From the NCBI RefSeq assembly GCF_905171765.1, contig NC_053391.1, forward strand, positions 111,264,644-111,328,643: a DNA stretch of 64,000 nt, written 5' to 3'. Numbering within the stretch: position 1 is the stretch's first letter; each line of letters starts with the position of its first letter. Made by a program: the position numbers and the translations under genes. Of the stretch, positions 43,544 through 53,847 are shown one piece after another. Source of the DNA: Bufo bufo. Lineage: Eukaryota; Chordata; Amphibia; Anura; Bufonidae. The notes below the pieces were generated by a model, which was not told where the DNA came from, ran no database searches, and was given only the letters and a program-made list of their open reading frames with translations.

Positions 43544-46500
43544 TGCTCCTAACCCAGCCTCCGAAGGTTTGCAGTGAGAAGGGTTTATGAAAATCCGGAC
43601 ATACCAGTACCGGCTGGGAGCACAAAGCTTGTTTAAAGGATTGGAACGACCTCTCGGCCTCTGGGGTCCATTTTATCATCACCGAATTTTTTCCTTTTGT
43701 AAGATCGGTTAAGGGAACCGCCATAGATGCAAAATTAGGGATAAACCTTCTGTAATACCCTGCAATTCCCAAAAACGACCTCACTTGCTTCTTGTTTAGG
43801 GGTCTAGGCCAGTTTTGTATTGAGTCTATTTTGTTTAGCTGGGGTTTGATCAGACCTCGCCCAATGGTGTATCCCAAATACTTGGCTTCTTCCAAGCCGA
43901 TGGCACACTTTTTAGGGTTTGCGGTGAGACCCGCCTGTCTTAGTGAATCCACGACCGCCTGCACTTTTTGTAGGTGAGACTCCCAGTCGCTACTGTAAAT
44001 TATTACATCATCCAGATATGCTGATGTATAACCAATATGTGGCCTTAGGATCCTATCCATCATACGCTGAAAAGTCGCCGGGGCCCCATGGAGGCCAAAT
44101 GGCAACCTAGTGTATTGGAAATGACCACTGGGTGCAGAAAAAGCCGTCTTTTCCTTGGCCTTTTCAGTTAGCGGAATTTGCCAGTACCCTTTAGTTAAGT
44201 CCAATGTTGTTAAGTACCGAGCACTACCCAGCTTGTCTATTAGTTCGTCTACTCTCGCCATTTGGTAGGCGTCAAACTTTGAGACCAAGTTTAACTGGCG
44301 ATAGTCATTACAGAACCTTATGGACCCATCAGGTTTGGGAATTAAAACGATGGGACTAGACCACTCACTTATGGACTCTTCTATTACCCCTAGGTCTAAC
44401 ATCTTGTTAATCTCTTGGGTAATGACCTCGCGCCTCGCTTCGGGGACCCGGTAGGGCTTAATCTTCACCTTAACACTGGGTTCTGTGACAATATCGTGTT
44501 TTATCACATGAGTGAGGCCTGGGAGTTCTGAGAAGAAATCGTTATTTCTCATAATGAATTCCTGTGATTCCTGTTTCTGATGGGGAAACAGGGACTCAGC
44601 AATTCTAACCTCAGGTACGGTGTAGCTTCGTGGTACCGAGTTTACCACCAGAGCTTCCCTATCTTTCCAGGGCTTTATCAAGTTAATATGATAGTTCTGT
44701 TCGGGTTTTCTCTTCCCGGGCTGATGAACTAGATAGTTCACCTCGCTTATCTTTTTAACAATTGTGAAGGGCCCTTGCCATTTTGCTAAGAATTTGCTCT
44801 CTACTGTGGGTATTAATACAAGCACCCGGTCCCCTGGGCTAAAATGACGCAGTTTCGCACCCCGGTTATATATTCTACTTTGGGCCTGTTGGGCTTGCTG
44901 CATATGTTCTCGAACCAAGGGCATGACTGCCTTGATCCGGTCCTGCATCTGTGACACATACTCAATTATACTGCGGTACGGGGTAGATTCGTGCTCCCAC
45001 GTCTCTTTAGCTATGTCGAGTAGCCCTCGGGGCTGCCTGCCATACAGAAGTTCAAAGGGTGAAAACCCCGTAGACGATTGCGGTACTTCTCGTATGGCAA
45101 ATAGTAAATAGGGAAGTAGGCAATCCCAATCCCTACCATCCTTGGCAATCACCTTTCTTAACATGTTTTTCAGGGTTTTATTGAATCTTTCCACCAATCC
45201 ATCCGTTTGCGGATGGTAGACTGAGGTTCGGATATGCTTCACCCTGAATAGCCGACATAATTCTTTGGTCACCCTGGACATAAATGGGATGCCCTGATCC
45301 GTTAAGATCTCTTTAGGTATCCCAACCCTACTGAACACCAGGACCAACTCCTTGGCTATGGTCTTTGCCGTCATATTTCTTAATGGAATAGCTTCTGGAT
45401 ATCTGGTGGCGTAGTCTAGGATCACCAGTATGTACTGATGTCCGCGAGCTGATTTCACTATAGGGCCTACCAGATCCATAGCTATTCGTTCGAATGGCAC
45501 TTCCACAATGGGTAAGGGTACCAATGGGCTTCTAAAGTTAGGGGACGGAGATGTATATTGGCACTCGGGACAAGATGCACAGTAATCTCGTACCTCTGCT
45601 ACTAGCCCTGGCCAAAAGAAACGCATTAAAATTCGTTCTTTTGTCTTTTCCATCCCCAGATGTCCCCCCAACAAATGACCATGTGCTAGATCCAAGACCA
45701 TCTTCCTAAATGGCTTGGGAACTATCAGTTGTTCTACGATGTCTTCACCTTGCTTGTCTACCTGATACAGTAAGTTATTTTGCATCGCAATATGGGGATA
45801 AGCAAGCGTGACCCCTGGGTAAACCAGAACACCATTTATTATTTTTACATTTTCCCAGGCCCGAACCAAAGTAGGGTCATTCAGCTGCGCTGTGGCAAAA
45901 TTGTCGCGTGAAACCTTTATATCCGCTAAGACATTTTCAACCCTCTCCTCTGGCTCCCCACTTACATCAGTGGTTTCGGTGTCCCCTGACATTAAATCAA
46001 AAGGAAACACGATCTTATCAGGAGATGACAGAACCTCATGAAGAAGCTCAGGTTCTGTGACTCCTGTTGCCCTTTCTCCAGAGATCGTAACCACTGTTGG
46101 CTCTTTAACCCTTTTTTCCCACAATTCCCAGAAAAAAGGAAAATCCCTCCCCAGTATTACGTCATACATGAGAGTGGGTATTAACGCTACCCGACAGGTT
46201 ACCTGGTTGAGCACAGTTCCTATGGTAACACGTGCCGTATTATACTCACGAGTTTCCCCATGAATACAGGTGACCCCTACTGACTGGGTCTGTAAGCTAT
46301 CGGAGTTTACCAAACTGGCTTTGACTAACGTGATCATACTGCCAGTATCCAGGAGAGCCTGCACCTCTCTCCCCTCTACTGAAACATGACACAGATGTTT
46401 ATCGACCTTTTCAGGGGTTACAATAGAACAAACCCCTTGGGCAAACATCGATTTCATATTTGGCATAGCACTCATATCACACTGCATGGGCTCTGAGTTT

Positions 46501-47267
46501 AACGGACAGTTAGCAGCAATATGTCCTGGTCCCTTACACCGGAAGCATTTGATAGGTTCTGGTCTCAGAAAGTCAGACTTGGACCTTTCGAAGCGTTCCG
46601 GCCAGAGTTCAGCTTTGGACCTTGTGTCCCTGTTAGGGGCCCCACCCCACGCAGGAGTACCCCCCTGCCAGGTACTTTCCTGGGTTAGGCGGGGCTTTTG
46701 TAGCAGGTCCTTTGCCGCAGCATATCTTTCCACCAGAGAGACCAACTCATCTGCGCTGTTAGGGTCACCGTGGGTAACCCACTTGCATATTTCAGGTGGA
46801 AGGGCTCTAAGATATCTGTCCACTACCACACGTTGGACAACCTCTGGAGCCGATAGAACATCTGGTTGTAACCACTTCTTGGTTAAGTGTACCAGGTCGT
46901 ACATTTGGGAGCGAGCTGGTTTGTCTGCCTGAAAACCCCAATGGTGCACTCTTTGGGCCCGAACCGACAAAGTAACTCCCAGACGGGCCAAAATCTCCGC
47001 TTTCAGCTTACAGTAATCCTGAGCGTCAGCAGGATCCAAATCATAATAAAACTTCTGAGCCTCTCCACTCAGAAAGGGGGCTATCAACCCCGCCCACTGA
47101 TCTAGTGGCCATCTTTCACGCTCAGCGGTGCGCTCAAAGGTCATCAAATAAGCCTCCACATCATCCGTGGCAGCCATCTTTTGTAGGTAGTTCCCAGCAC
47201 ATATGTCCTTCTTCCCCATGGGACCACTTTCAGTCGACCAAGGGGTCTGGTCTGCAAAGCGCTGCAC
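43524..47267 (-). CDS. Gag-Pol polyprotein: gag, protease, integrase, RT (integrase before RT)
   Basis: 1247 codons open. Domains in order: gag with a Ty3-type core (AERERWPLDQWAGLIAPFLS) near 50; one CCHC knuckle CFRCKGPGHIAANC near 240; protease LLDTGSMITLV near 306; integrase HHCC finger (HGHLLGGHLGMEK ... CASCPECQ) near 520-560, catalytic MDLVGP near 597, LTDQGIPFM and GLVERFNKTLKN near 690; integrase C-terminal part FSPGDRVLVLIPT; then RT with FCNDYRQLN, TTLDLTKGYWQIPL near 1021 and YLDDVIIY near 1084; RNase H follows out of frame. Integrase upstream of RT is the opposite of ordinary Ty3/Gypsy and is known from Gmr1-like elements of deuterostomes. The true gag start is upstream (47493) in another frame. 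Confidence 0.93.
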   Translation of the reverse strand: MQRFADQTPWSTESGPMGKKDICAGNYLQKMAATDDVEAYLMTFERTAERERWPLDQWAGLIAPFLSGEAQKFYYDLDPADAQDYCKLKAEILARLGVTLSVRAQRVHHWGFQADKPARSQMYDLVHLTKKWLQPDVLSAPEVVQRVVVDRYLRALPPEICKWVTHGDPNSADELVSLVERYAAAKDLLQKPRLTQESTWQGGTPAWGGAPNRDTRSKAELWPERFERSKSDFLRPEPIKCFRCKGPGHIAANCPLNSEPMQCDMSAMPNMKSMFAQGVCSIVTPEKVDKHLCHVSVEGREVQALLDTGSMITLVKASLVNSDSLQTQSVGVTCIHGETREYNTARVTIGTVLNQVTCRVALIPTLMYDVILGRDFPFFWELWEKRVKEPTVVTISGERATGVTEPELLHEVLSSPDKIVFPFDLMSGDTETTDVSGEPEERVENVLADIKVSRDNFATAQLNDPTLVRAWENVKIINGVLVYPGVTLAYPHIAMQNNLLYQVDKQGEDIVEQLIVPKPFRKMVLDLAHGHLLGGHLGMEKTKERILMRFFWPGLVAEVRDYCASCPECQYTSPSPNFRSPLVPLPIVEVPFERIAMDLVGPIVKSARGHQYILVILDYATRYPEAIPLRNMTAKTIAKELVLVFSRVGIPKEILTDQGIPFMSRVTKELCRLFRVKHIRTSVYHPQTDGLVERFNKTLKNMLRKVIAKDGRDWDCLLPYLLFAIREVPQSSTGFSPFELLYGRQPRGLLDIAKETWEHESTPYRSIIEYVSQMQDRIKAVMPLVREHMQQAQQAQSRIYNRGAKLRHFSPGDRVLVLIPTVESKFLAKWQGPFTIVKKISEVNYLVHQPGKRKPEQNYHINLIKPWKDREALVVNSVPRSYTVPEVRIAESLFPHQKQESQEFIMRNNDFFSELPGLTHVIKHDIVTEPSVKVKIKPYRVPEARREVITQEINKMLDLGVIEESISEWSSPIVLIPKPDGSIRFCNDYRQLNLVSKFDAYQMARVDELIDKLGSARYLTTLDLTKGYWQIPLTEKAKEKTAFSAPSGHFQYTRLPFGLHGAPATFQRMMDRILRPHIGYTSAYLDDVIIYSSDWESHLQKVQAVVDSLRQAGLTANPKKCAIGLEEAKYLGYTIGRGLIKPQLNKIDSIQNWPRPLNKKQVRSFLGIAGYYRRFIPNFASMAVPLTDLTKGKNSVMIKWTPEAERSFQSFKQALCSQPVLVCPDFHKPFSLQTFGGWVRSSVITNN

Positions 47268-47493
47268 GGTGCACCACCTCAGTCAAAGCAACACGATCTT
47301 TGTTTTGCATCTCGGTTAGAGTGGTAAGTTGCATTGCCATAGACCGCGCCAGAGCCTCTGTCTGCCGATTAGCTTCTTGCTGCACTTTGTTTGCATGTTG
47401 CTGGGCTGCGGTGGCTTGCAGCAAAGCCTTTAACATATCATCCATGTCAGGAGTCTTTCTCTGCAGCAATGTAGCAGGTTTTACCCAGGACAT
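47262..47493 (-). pseudogene. Gypsy gag N terminus (separate frame)
   Basis: Starts MSWVKPATLLQRKTPDMDDM and continues LKALLQATAAQQHANKVQQE, a helical Gln-rich region, up to DRVALTEVVHRA. Near 47265 the frame changes to the main 1247-codon frame (VQRFADQTPW). This looks like a small indel disrupting gag rather than programmed frameshifting, since no slippery heptamer is apparent. Confidence 0.7.
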
Positions 47494-47723
47494 ATACCTG
47501 TTCCCAAGTCCAGAAACAATTTGTATTCAGGCGTTACCCTTAGCAACCAGCTGTTCAAGGACCAGAAAAATTTCCAGCAGCAAGCCCCCTTTAACTCCAC
47601 ACAGTTTTTTTTTTGTTTTTTTTTAAAGTATTCAGCAGCACCTGTTCCACTGAGCAAACGGGCTTCTGGCCCTTTAAGTTCCCACACAGCACTGCAGCAT
47701 TCAGCTTTTCTGAGGTGTCGTTG

Positions 47724-47739
47724 CCCGCATCCGACACCA
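47724..47739 (-). promoter_or_regulatory. tRNA primer-binding site
   Basis: Minus strand TGGTGTCGGATGCGGG begins 2 nt after the 5' LTR. TGG complements the CCA end of a tRNA; the TGGTGTC start would fit a tRNA-Leu-like 3' end, which I cannot confirm without tRNA sequences. Confidence 0.75.
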
Positions 47740-47741
47740 AT

Positions 47742-48259
47742 TGTGACAGTCCGTTATTTGGCTCACCTTTCCAGAGGTGAAAAGGTAGGGGGATTAGTCA
47801 GATTATTTCGCAGAAGGAGACCTCAGGAGACAGAAGTGCATTTCAACTGGCGTCCTGCCAGCTTTTATTTCACAGGTTGCATTAAAACACAAAAAACATA
47901 AACAAAACACCTAGCCTTGTCCAGGCTCTAACTAAACAATAGGTCCCTCTCTAGGACGTGGATGAGCTATCCTCAGTCCACCCAAAACAAGAACGCTGTC
48001 TGAACAGCAACCTGTGATACTTGCAGTTTGCAGGCTCTGGACCTTCAGGGTCCCTCAGTGAGATGTGGCTTCTCTCACTCCCAGGAAGTTCTGAGAAAGT
48101 GTGTTGTCAGCCCAGTTATCTAGCAACTCCCCAGGTGCAGCTCATCAGGACCCAGGCTTAGGTTTTTTAACCCTTTCCTAAATAACTTTCTTCAGCATAT
48201 GCTAAGAACCTGGGAGACACATATATACCCTCAATTACTTCACCCTGTGAGACACCACA
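47742..48259 (-). repeat. 5' LTR of the Gypsy element
   Basis: 518 bp from TGTGACAGTCCGTTATTTGG to GAGACACCACA. It differs from the 3' LTR at five positions that I could see (two in the CACCCAAAACAAGAACGC word, one in GGACCTTCAGG, one in CTGAGAAAGTG, one in CCCAGGCTTAGG). Confidence 0.95.
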
Positions 48260-48594
48260 ATACCAATATACTTTCTTTATAGTGCATTTGGGTACTGTAT
48301 AGTGCATTTGCGCATGCGTGTATGCGAAAATTATATTGCCGATATTTCACATTGAAAAAAAATTATAAATGGAGATCGCAAATTCGAATAATACATCTGG
48401 TATGTCACTGTCCATGTTGTGGGACTATTTGTGCACTTCTAGTAATTATTTCTTGGCTGCAAATATGAGCTGAAGGTTTTTCAGGTTTGCCTGCCATTAA
48501 AATGAATGGGACCCACCGTGAACTTGCGGTTCGCGAACATTGGATCGCATTCGCGAACCGTCCAGGCAGATGTTCGTCCATCACTATCCATAAT

Positions 48595-48942
48595 ATGAAC
48601 ACAAAAATGCCCCTGTATGAAAAGGGAATACTGTTGCTTAAGAAAAAAAAAAAAAGTAATTGAAATTGGTTGCATATGGAAACAGTCAGTGAACATTTAT
48701 TTTCTGACTGATGAAAATCTTTTCCATTTGCCAGAAATATATTAGATATTTCTCTCTAGCTATAATAATCATTATCACTATTACTGTAATGTGTATAGCT
48801 AAAGAAGTAGGCTGTATATTTTACTTTATAGATTGATGTGGACTGGATAGGGACAGTGTAAAATATAAACTTTATTGACGCTTGTGTGTTTGTGGTGTGT
48901 TTGGTTCAACTTATTTGACACTGAGAATTGGACGCTGGTAAG
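48595..48942. other. AT-rich spacer
   Basis: About 350 bases between two hAT elements with a poly-A run near 48640. No supported gene or repeat. Confidence 0.5.
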
Positions 48943-49140
48943 TAGACATGAACGAATCGAAGTTGACATAGTGGAATTCAATCCGAATTTCAGGAAAAAT
49001 TCAATTCACACCGAATCCCAATTTCCTCACTCTTCGTGATAACGAATCACATTTTTTCCTAAAATGACTGCTGCACATGTTAGGACATGGGAGCAAAGAA
49101 CTCTGGGAACGAGGGATCACACACAATGCCATGCATGCAG

Positions 49141-49186
49141 CCAATCAGCAGCCAGCCAGCCCCTGTAATGTTACAGCCTTATAAAT
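49141..49186 (+). promoter_or_regulatory. possible promoter of the hAT transposase
   Basis: CCAATCAG at 49141 followed 30-40 bp later by TTATAAAT (about 49179-49186). Distance and order fit a CCAAT/TATA promoter at the 5' end of the hAT, upstream of the tandem array and transposase. Not proven. Confidence 0.35.
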
Positions 49187-50109
49187 TCCCTCAGACATCT
49201 TGGATTCAGCCATTTTCCAGTGTACTTAGTGCAGGGAGAGATGTCAGAAGGCGCAAGGGACATTGCTAGAAAAGACTTTATTGTGCTGAAAAAATTATTT
49301 ACAAGTTCAGGGAAAGATTAGTCAAGGTGTAGGGAAAGGATAGGGAGGCATCATCCACACTATAAAAGGAGAACAGGGTGCAATAGGAGAGTGCACAGCC
49401 TGGGTAACAGGGGCGATTCTATTACATGTTGCTGCACTCATTGGGGATTAGTGTTGATCACGAATATTTCGAATATAGTGATATATATTCGTAATTTCGA
49501 ATATTCTAAAAAAAAAATTATATTAGATTTTTTTTTTAACCACTTCAGCCCCCAGTGCTTAAACACCCTGAAAGACCAGGCCACTTTTTACACTTCTGAC
49601 CTACACTACTTTCACCGTTTATTGCTCGGTCATGCAACTTACCACCCAAATGAATTTTACCTCCTTTTCTTCTCACTAATAGAGCTTTCATTTGGTGGTA
49701 TTTCATTGCTGCTGACATTTTTACTTTTTTTGTTATTAATCGAAATTTAACGATTTTTTTGCAAAAAAATGACATTTTTCACTTTCAGTTGTAAAATTTT
49801 GCAAAAAAAACGACATCCATATAGAAATTTTGCTCTAAATTTATAGTTCTACATGTCTTTGATAAAAAAAAAATGTTTGGGTAAAAAAAAAATGGTTTGG
49901 GTAAAAGTTATAGCGTTTACAAACTATGGTACAAAAATGTGAATTTCCGCTTTTTGAAGCAGCTCTGACTTTCTGAGCACCTGTCATGTTTCCTGAGGTT
50001 CTACAATGGCCAGACAGTACAAACACCCCACAAATGACCCCATTTCGGAAAGTACACACCCTAAGGTATTCGCTGATGGGCATAGTGAGTACATAGAACT
50101 TTTTATTTT

Positions 50110-51560
50110 TTGTCACAAGTTAGCGGAAAATGATGATTTTTTTTTTATTTTATTTTTTTCTTACAAAGTCTCATATTCCACTAACTTGTGACAAAAAATA
50201 AAAACTTCTATGAACTCACTATGCCCATCACGAAATACCTTGGGGTCTCTTCTTTCCAAAATGGGGTCACTTGTGGGGTAGTTATACTGCCCTGGCATTC
50301 TAGGGGCCCAAATGTGTGGTAAGGAGTTTGAAATCAAATTCTGTAAAAAATGACCTGTGAAATCCGAAAGGTGCTCTTTGGAATATGGGCCCCTTTGCCC
50401 ACCTAGGCTGCAAAAAAGTGTCACACATCTGGTATCTCCGTACTCAGGAGAAGGTGGGGAATGTGTTTTGGGGTGTCTTTTTACATATACCCATGCTGGG
50501 TGAGAGAAATATCTTGGTCAAATGCCAACTTTGTATAAAAAAATGGGAAAAGTTGTCTTTTGCCAAGATATTTCTCTCACCCAGCATGGGTATATGTAAA
50601 ATGACACCCCAAAACACATTCCCCACCTTCTCCTGAGTACGGAGATACCAGATGTGTGACACTTTTTTGCAGCCTAGGTGGGCAAAGGGGCCCATATTCC
50701 AAAGAGCACCTTTAGGATTTCACAGGTCATTTACCTACTTACCACACATTAGGGCCCCTGGAAAATGCCAGGGCAGTATAACTACCCCACAAGTGACCCC
50801 ATTTTGGAAAGAAGACACCCCAAGGTATTCCGTGAGGGGCATGGCGAGTTCCTAGAATTTTTTATTTTTTGTCACAAGTTAGTGGAAAATGATGATTTTT
50901 TTTTTTTTTTTTTTCATACAAAGTCTCATATTCCACTAACTTGTGACAAAAAATAAAAACTTCCATGAACTCACTATGCCCATCAGCGAATACCTTGGGG
51001 TCTCTTCTTTCCAAAATGGGGTCACTTGTGGGGTAGTTATACTGCCCTGGCATTCTAGGGGCCCAAATGTGTGGTAAGGAGTTTGAAATCAAATTCTGTA
51101 AAAAATGACCTGTGAAATCCGAAAGGTGCTCTTTGGAATATGGGCCCCTTTGCCCACCTAGGCTGCAAAAAAGTGTCACACATCTGGTATTACCGTACTC
51201 AGGAGAAGGTGGGGAATGTGTTTTGGGGTGTCATTTTACATATACCCATGCTGGGTGAGATAAATATCTTGGTCAAATGCCAACTTTGTATAAAAAAATG
51301 GGAAAAGTTGTCTTTTGCCAAGATATTTCTCTCACCCAGCATGGGTATATGTAAAATGACACCCCAAAACACATTCCCCAACTTCTCCTGAGTACGGCGA
51401 TACCAGATGTGTGACACTTTTTTGCAGCCTAGGTATTCGCTGATGGGCATAGTGAGTTCATGGAAGTTTTTATTTTTTGGGTATATGTAAAATGACACCC
51501 CAAAACACATTCCCCAACTTCTCCTGAGTACGGCGATACCAGATGTGTGACACTTTTTTG
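50110..51560. repeat. alternating inverted repeats, period near 770 bp
   Basis: A block containing TTTTTTGTCACAAGTTAGTG, CCTTGGGGTCTCTTCTTTCC, GGCATTCTAGGGGCCCAAAT, GGAATATGGGCCCCTTTGCC and TACTCAGGAGAAGGTGGGGA occurs at about 50160-50520 and again at 50930-51290. Each copy is followed by its inverted counterpart, so the array alternates plus and minus units around centres CAAAATGACACC / GGTGTCATTTTG. A third, diverged round continues to about 52110. Confidence 0.85.
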
Positions 51561-52129
51561 CAGCCTAGATGCGCAAAGGTGCCCAAATTCCTTTTAGGAG
51601 GGCATTTTTAGACATTTGGATACCAGACTTCTTCTCACGCTTTGGGGCCCCTAGAATGCCAGTGCAGTATAAATACCCCACATGTGACCCCATTTTGGAA
51701 ATAAGACACCCCAAGGTATTCAATGAGGGGCATGGCGAGTTCATAGAAATTTTTTTTTTTTGGCACAAGTTAGCGGAAATTGATATTTTTAATTTTTTTC
51801 TCACAAAGTCTCCCGTTCCGCTAACTTGGGACAAAAATTTCAATCTTTCATGGACTCAATATGCCCCTCACGGAATACCTGGGGGTGTCTTCTTTCCGAA
51901 ATGGGGTCACATGTGGGGTATTTATACTGCCCTGGCATTCTAGGGGCCCTAAAGCGTGAGAAGAAGTCTGGAATATAAATGTCTAAAAAATTTTACGCAT
52001 TTGGATTCCGTGAGGGGTATGGTGAGTTCATGTGAGATTTTATTTTTTGACACAAGTTAGTGGAATAGGAGACTTTGTAAGAAAAAAAAAAAAAAATTCC
52101 GCTAACTTGGGCCAAAAAAATGTCTGAAT

Positions 52130-53560
52130 GGAGCCTTACAGAGGGGTGATCAATGACAGGGGGGGTGATCAATGACAGGGGGGGTGATCAATGACAGGGG
52201 GGTGATCAGGGAGTCTATATGGGGTGATCACCACAGTCATTGATCACGCCCCTGTAAGGCTTCATTCAGACGTCCGGATGTGTTTTGCGGATCGGATCCA
52301 TCTATCAGTGCATCCGTAAAAATCATGCGGACATCTGAATGGAGCTTTACAGGGGGGTAATCAATGACAGGGGGGTGATCACCACAGTCATTGATCATGC
52401 CCCTGTAAGGCTTCATTCAGACGTCCGGATGCGTTTTGCGGATCGGATCCATCTATCAGTGCATCCGTAAAAATCATGCGGACATCTGAATGGAGCTTTA
52501 CAGGGGGGTGATCAGGGAGTCTATATGGGGTGATCACCACAGTCATTGATCATGCCCCTGTAAGGCTTCATTCAGACGTCCGGATGCGTTTTGCGGATCG
52601 GATCCATCTATCAGTGCATCCGTAAAAATCATGCGGACATCTGAATGGAGCTTTACAGGGGGGTGATCAGGGAGTCTATATGGGGTGATCACCACAGTCA
52701 TTGATTATGCCCCTGTAAGGCTTCATTCAGACGTCCGGATGCGTTTTGCGGATCCGATCCATCTATCAGTGCATCCGTAAAAATCATGCGGACATCTGAA
52801 TGGAGCTTTACAGGGGGGTAATCAATGACAGGGGGGTGATTACCACAGTCATTGATCATACCCCTGTAAGGCTTCATTCAGACGTCCGGATGCGTTTTGC
52901 GGATCGGATCCATCTATCAGTGCATCCGTAAAAATCATGCGGACATCTGAATGGAGCTTTACAGGGGGGTGATCAGGGAGTCTATATGGGGTGATCACCA
53001 CAGTCATTGATCATGCCCCTGTAAGGCTTCATTCAGACGTCCGGATGCGTTTTGCGGATCGGATCCATCTATCAGTGCATCCGTAAAAATTATGCGGACA
53101 TCTGAATGGAGCTTTACAGGGGGGTGATCAGGGAGTCTATATGGGGTGATCACCACAGTCATTGATCATGCCCCTGTAAGGCTTCATTCAGACGTCCGGA
53201 TGCGTTTTGCGGATCGGATCCATCTATCAGTGCATCCGTAAAAATCATGCGGACATCTGAATGGAGCTTTACAGGGGGGTAATCAATGACAGGGGGGTAA
53301 TCAATGACAGGGGGGTGATCAGGGAGTCTATATGGGGTGATCACCACAGTCATTGATCACGCCCCTGTAAGGCTTCATTCAGACGTCCGGATGCGTTTTG
53401 CGGATGCGATCCATCTATCAGTGGATCCGTAAAAATCATGCGGACGTCTGAATGGAGCTTTACAGGGGGTTGATCAATGACAGGGGGGTAATCAATGACA
53501 GGGGGGTGATCAGGGAGTCTATATGGGGTGATCAGGGGTGATCAGGGGCTAATAAGGGGT
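52130..53560. repeat. satellite-like array, 150-190-bp unit
   Basis: Eight copies of GGCTTCATTCAGACGTCCGG followed by ATGCGTTTTGCGGATCGGAT, CCATCTATCAGTGCATCCGT and TGAATGGAGCTTTACAGGGG, spaced about 151-191 bp. Linker units GGTGATCAATGACAGGGG vary in number. GACGTCCGGA and ATCCGT words resemble Harbinger-type subterminal sequence, so the array may have grown from such an insertion. Conservation between units is very high. Confidence 0.93.
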
Positions 53561-53620
53561 TAATAAGTGACGGGGGGGGGGTGTAGTGTAGTGTAGTGGT
53601 GCTTGGTGCTACTTTACTGA

Positions 53621-53847
53621 GCTACCTGTGTCCTCTGGTGGTCGATCCAAACAAAGGGGACCACCAGAGGACCAGGTAGCAGGTATATTAGACGCTGTTA
53701 TCAAAACAGCGTCTAATATACCTGTTAGGGGTTAAAAAAAACACATCTCCAGCCTGCCAGCGAACGATCGCCGCTGGCAGGCTGGAGATCAACTCTCTTA
53801 CCTTCCGTTCCTGTGAGCGCGCGCGCCTGTGTGCGCGCGTTCACAGG
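53621..53847. repeat. cluster of four consecutive hairpins
   Basis: 53621-53680: GCTACCTG-TG-TCCTCTGGTGGTC with its complement. 53680-53724: CAGGTATATTAGACGCTGTT, loop ATCAA, perfect 20-bp complement. 53745-53789: ATCTCCAGCCTGCCAGCG, loop of 9, perfect 18-bp complement. 53810-53847: CCTGTGAGCGCGCGC with a near complement. They sit just inside the right terminus of the TTAA element. Confidence 0.85.

Larger units (their letters stand above)
41663..48259 (-). mobile_element. Ty3/Gypsy LTR retrotransposon (Gmr1-like order), nearly complete
   Basis: Two LTRs of 518 bp flank a 4.6-kb internal region on the minus strand. The 5' LTR is 47742-48259; the 3' LTR is 41663-43168 including a 983-bp solo LTR and its duplication. 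I count five substitutions between the LTRs (about 1%), indicating a fairly recent insertion. A primer-binding site and polypurine tract are present. The reading order is gag, protease, integrase, RT, RNase H. I could not find a clean 5-bp host duplication (TATAT against ATACC). Confidence 0.92.
40713..48586. mobile_element. hAT element hosting a Ty3/Gypsy insertion
   Basis: Starts TAGAGATG and ends CATCACTA with TCCATAAT duplicated at 40705-40712 and 48587-48594. Subterminal GGTTCGC / GCGAACC words are shared with the 8593 and 19973 elements. The hAT sequence itself is about 1.3 kb (40713-41662 and 48260-48586) and has no transposase; the Gypsy element fills the rest. A miniature element of the GCGGATCCGC type occupies 41232-41430. 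Confidence 0.92.

Noticed and set aside
49391..51943. Open frames of 60-124 codons such as MGPFAHLGCKKVSHIW
   Set aside because: They recur in mirror copies of the alternating inverted repeat and carry no known domain.
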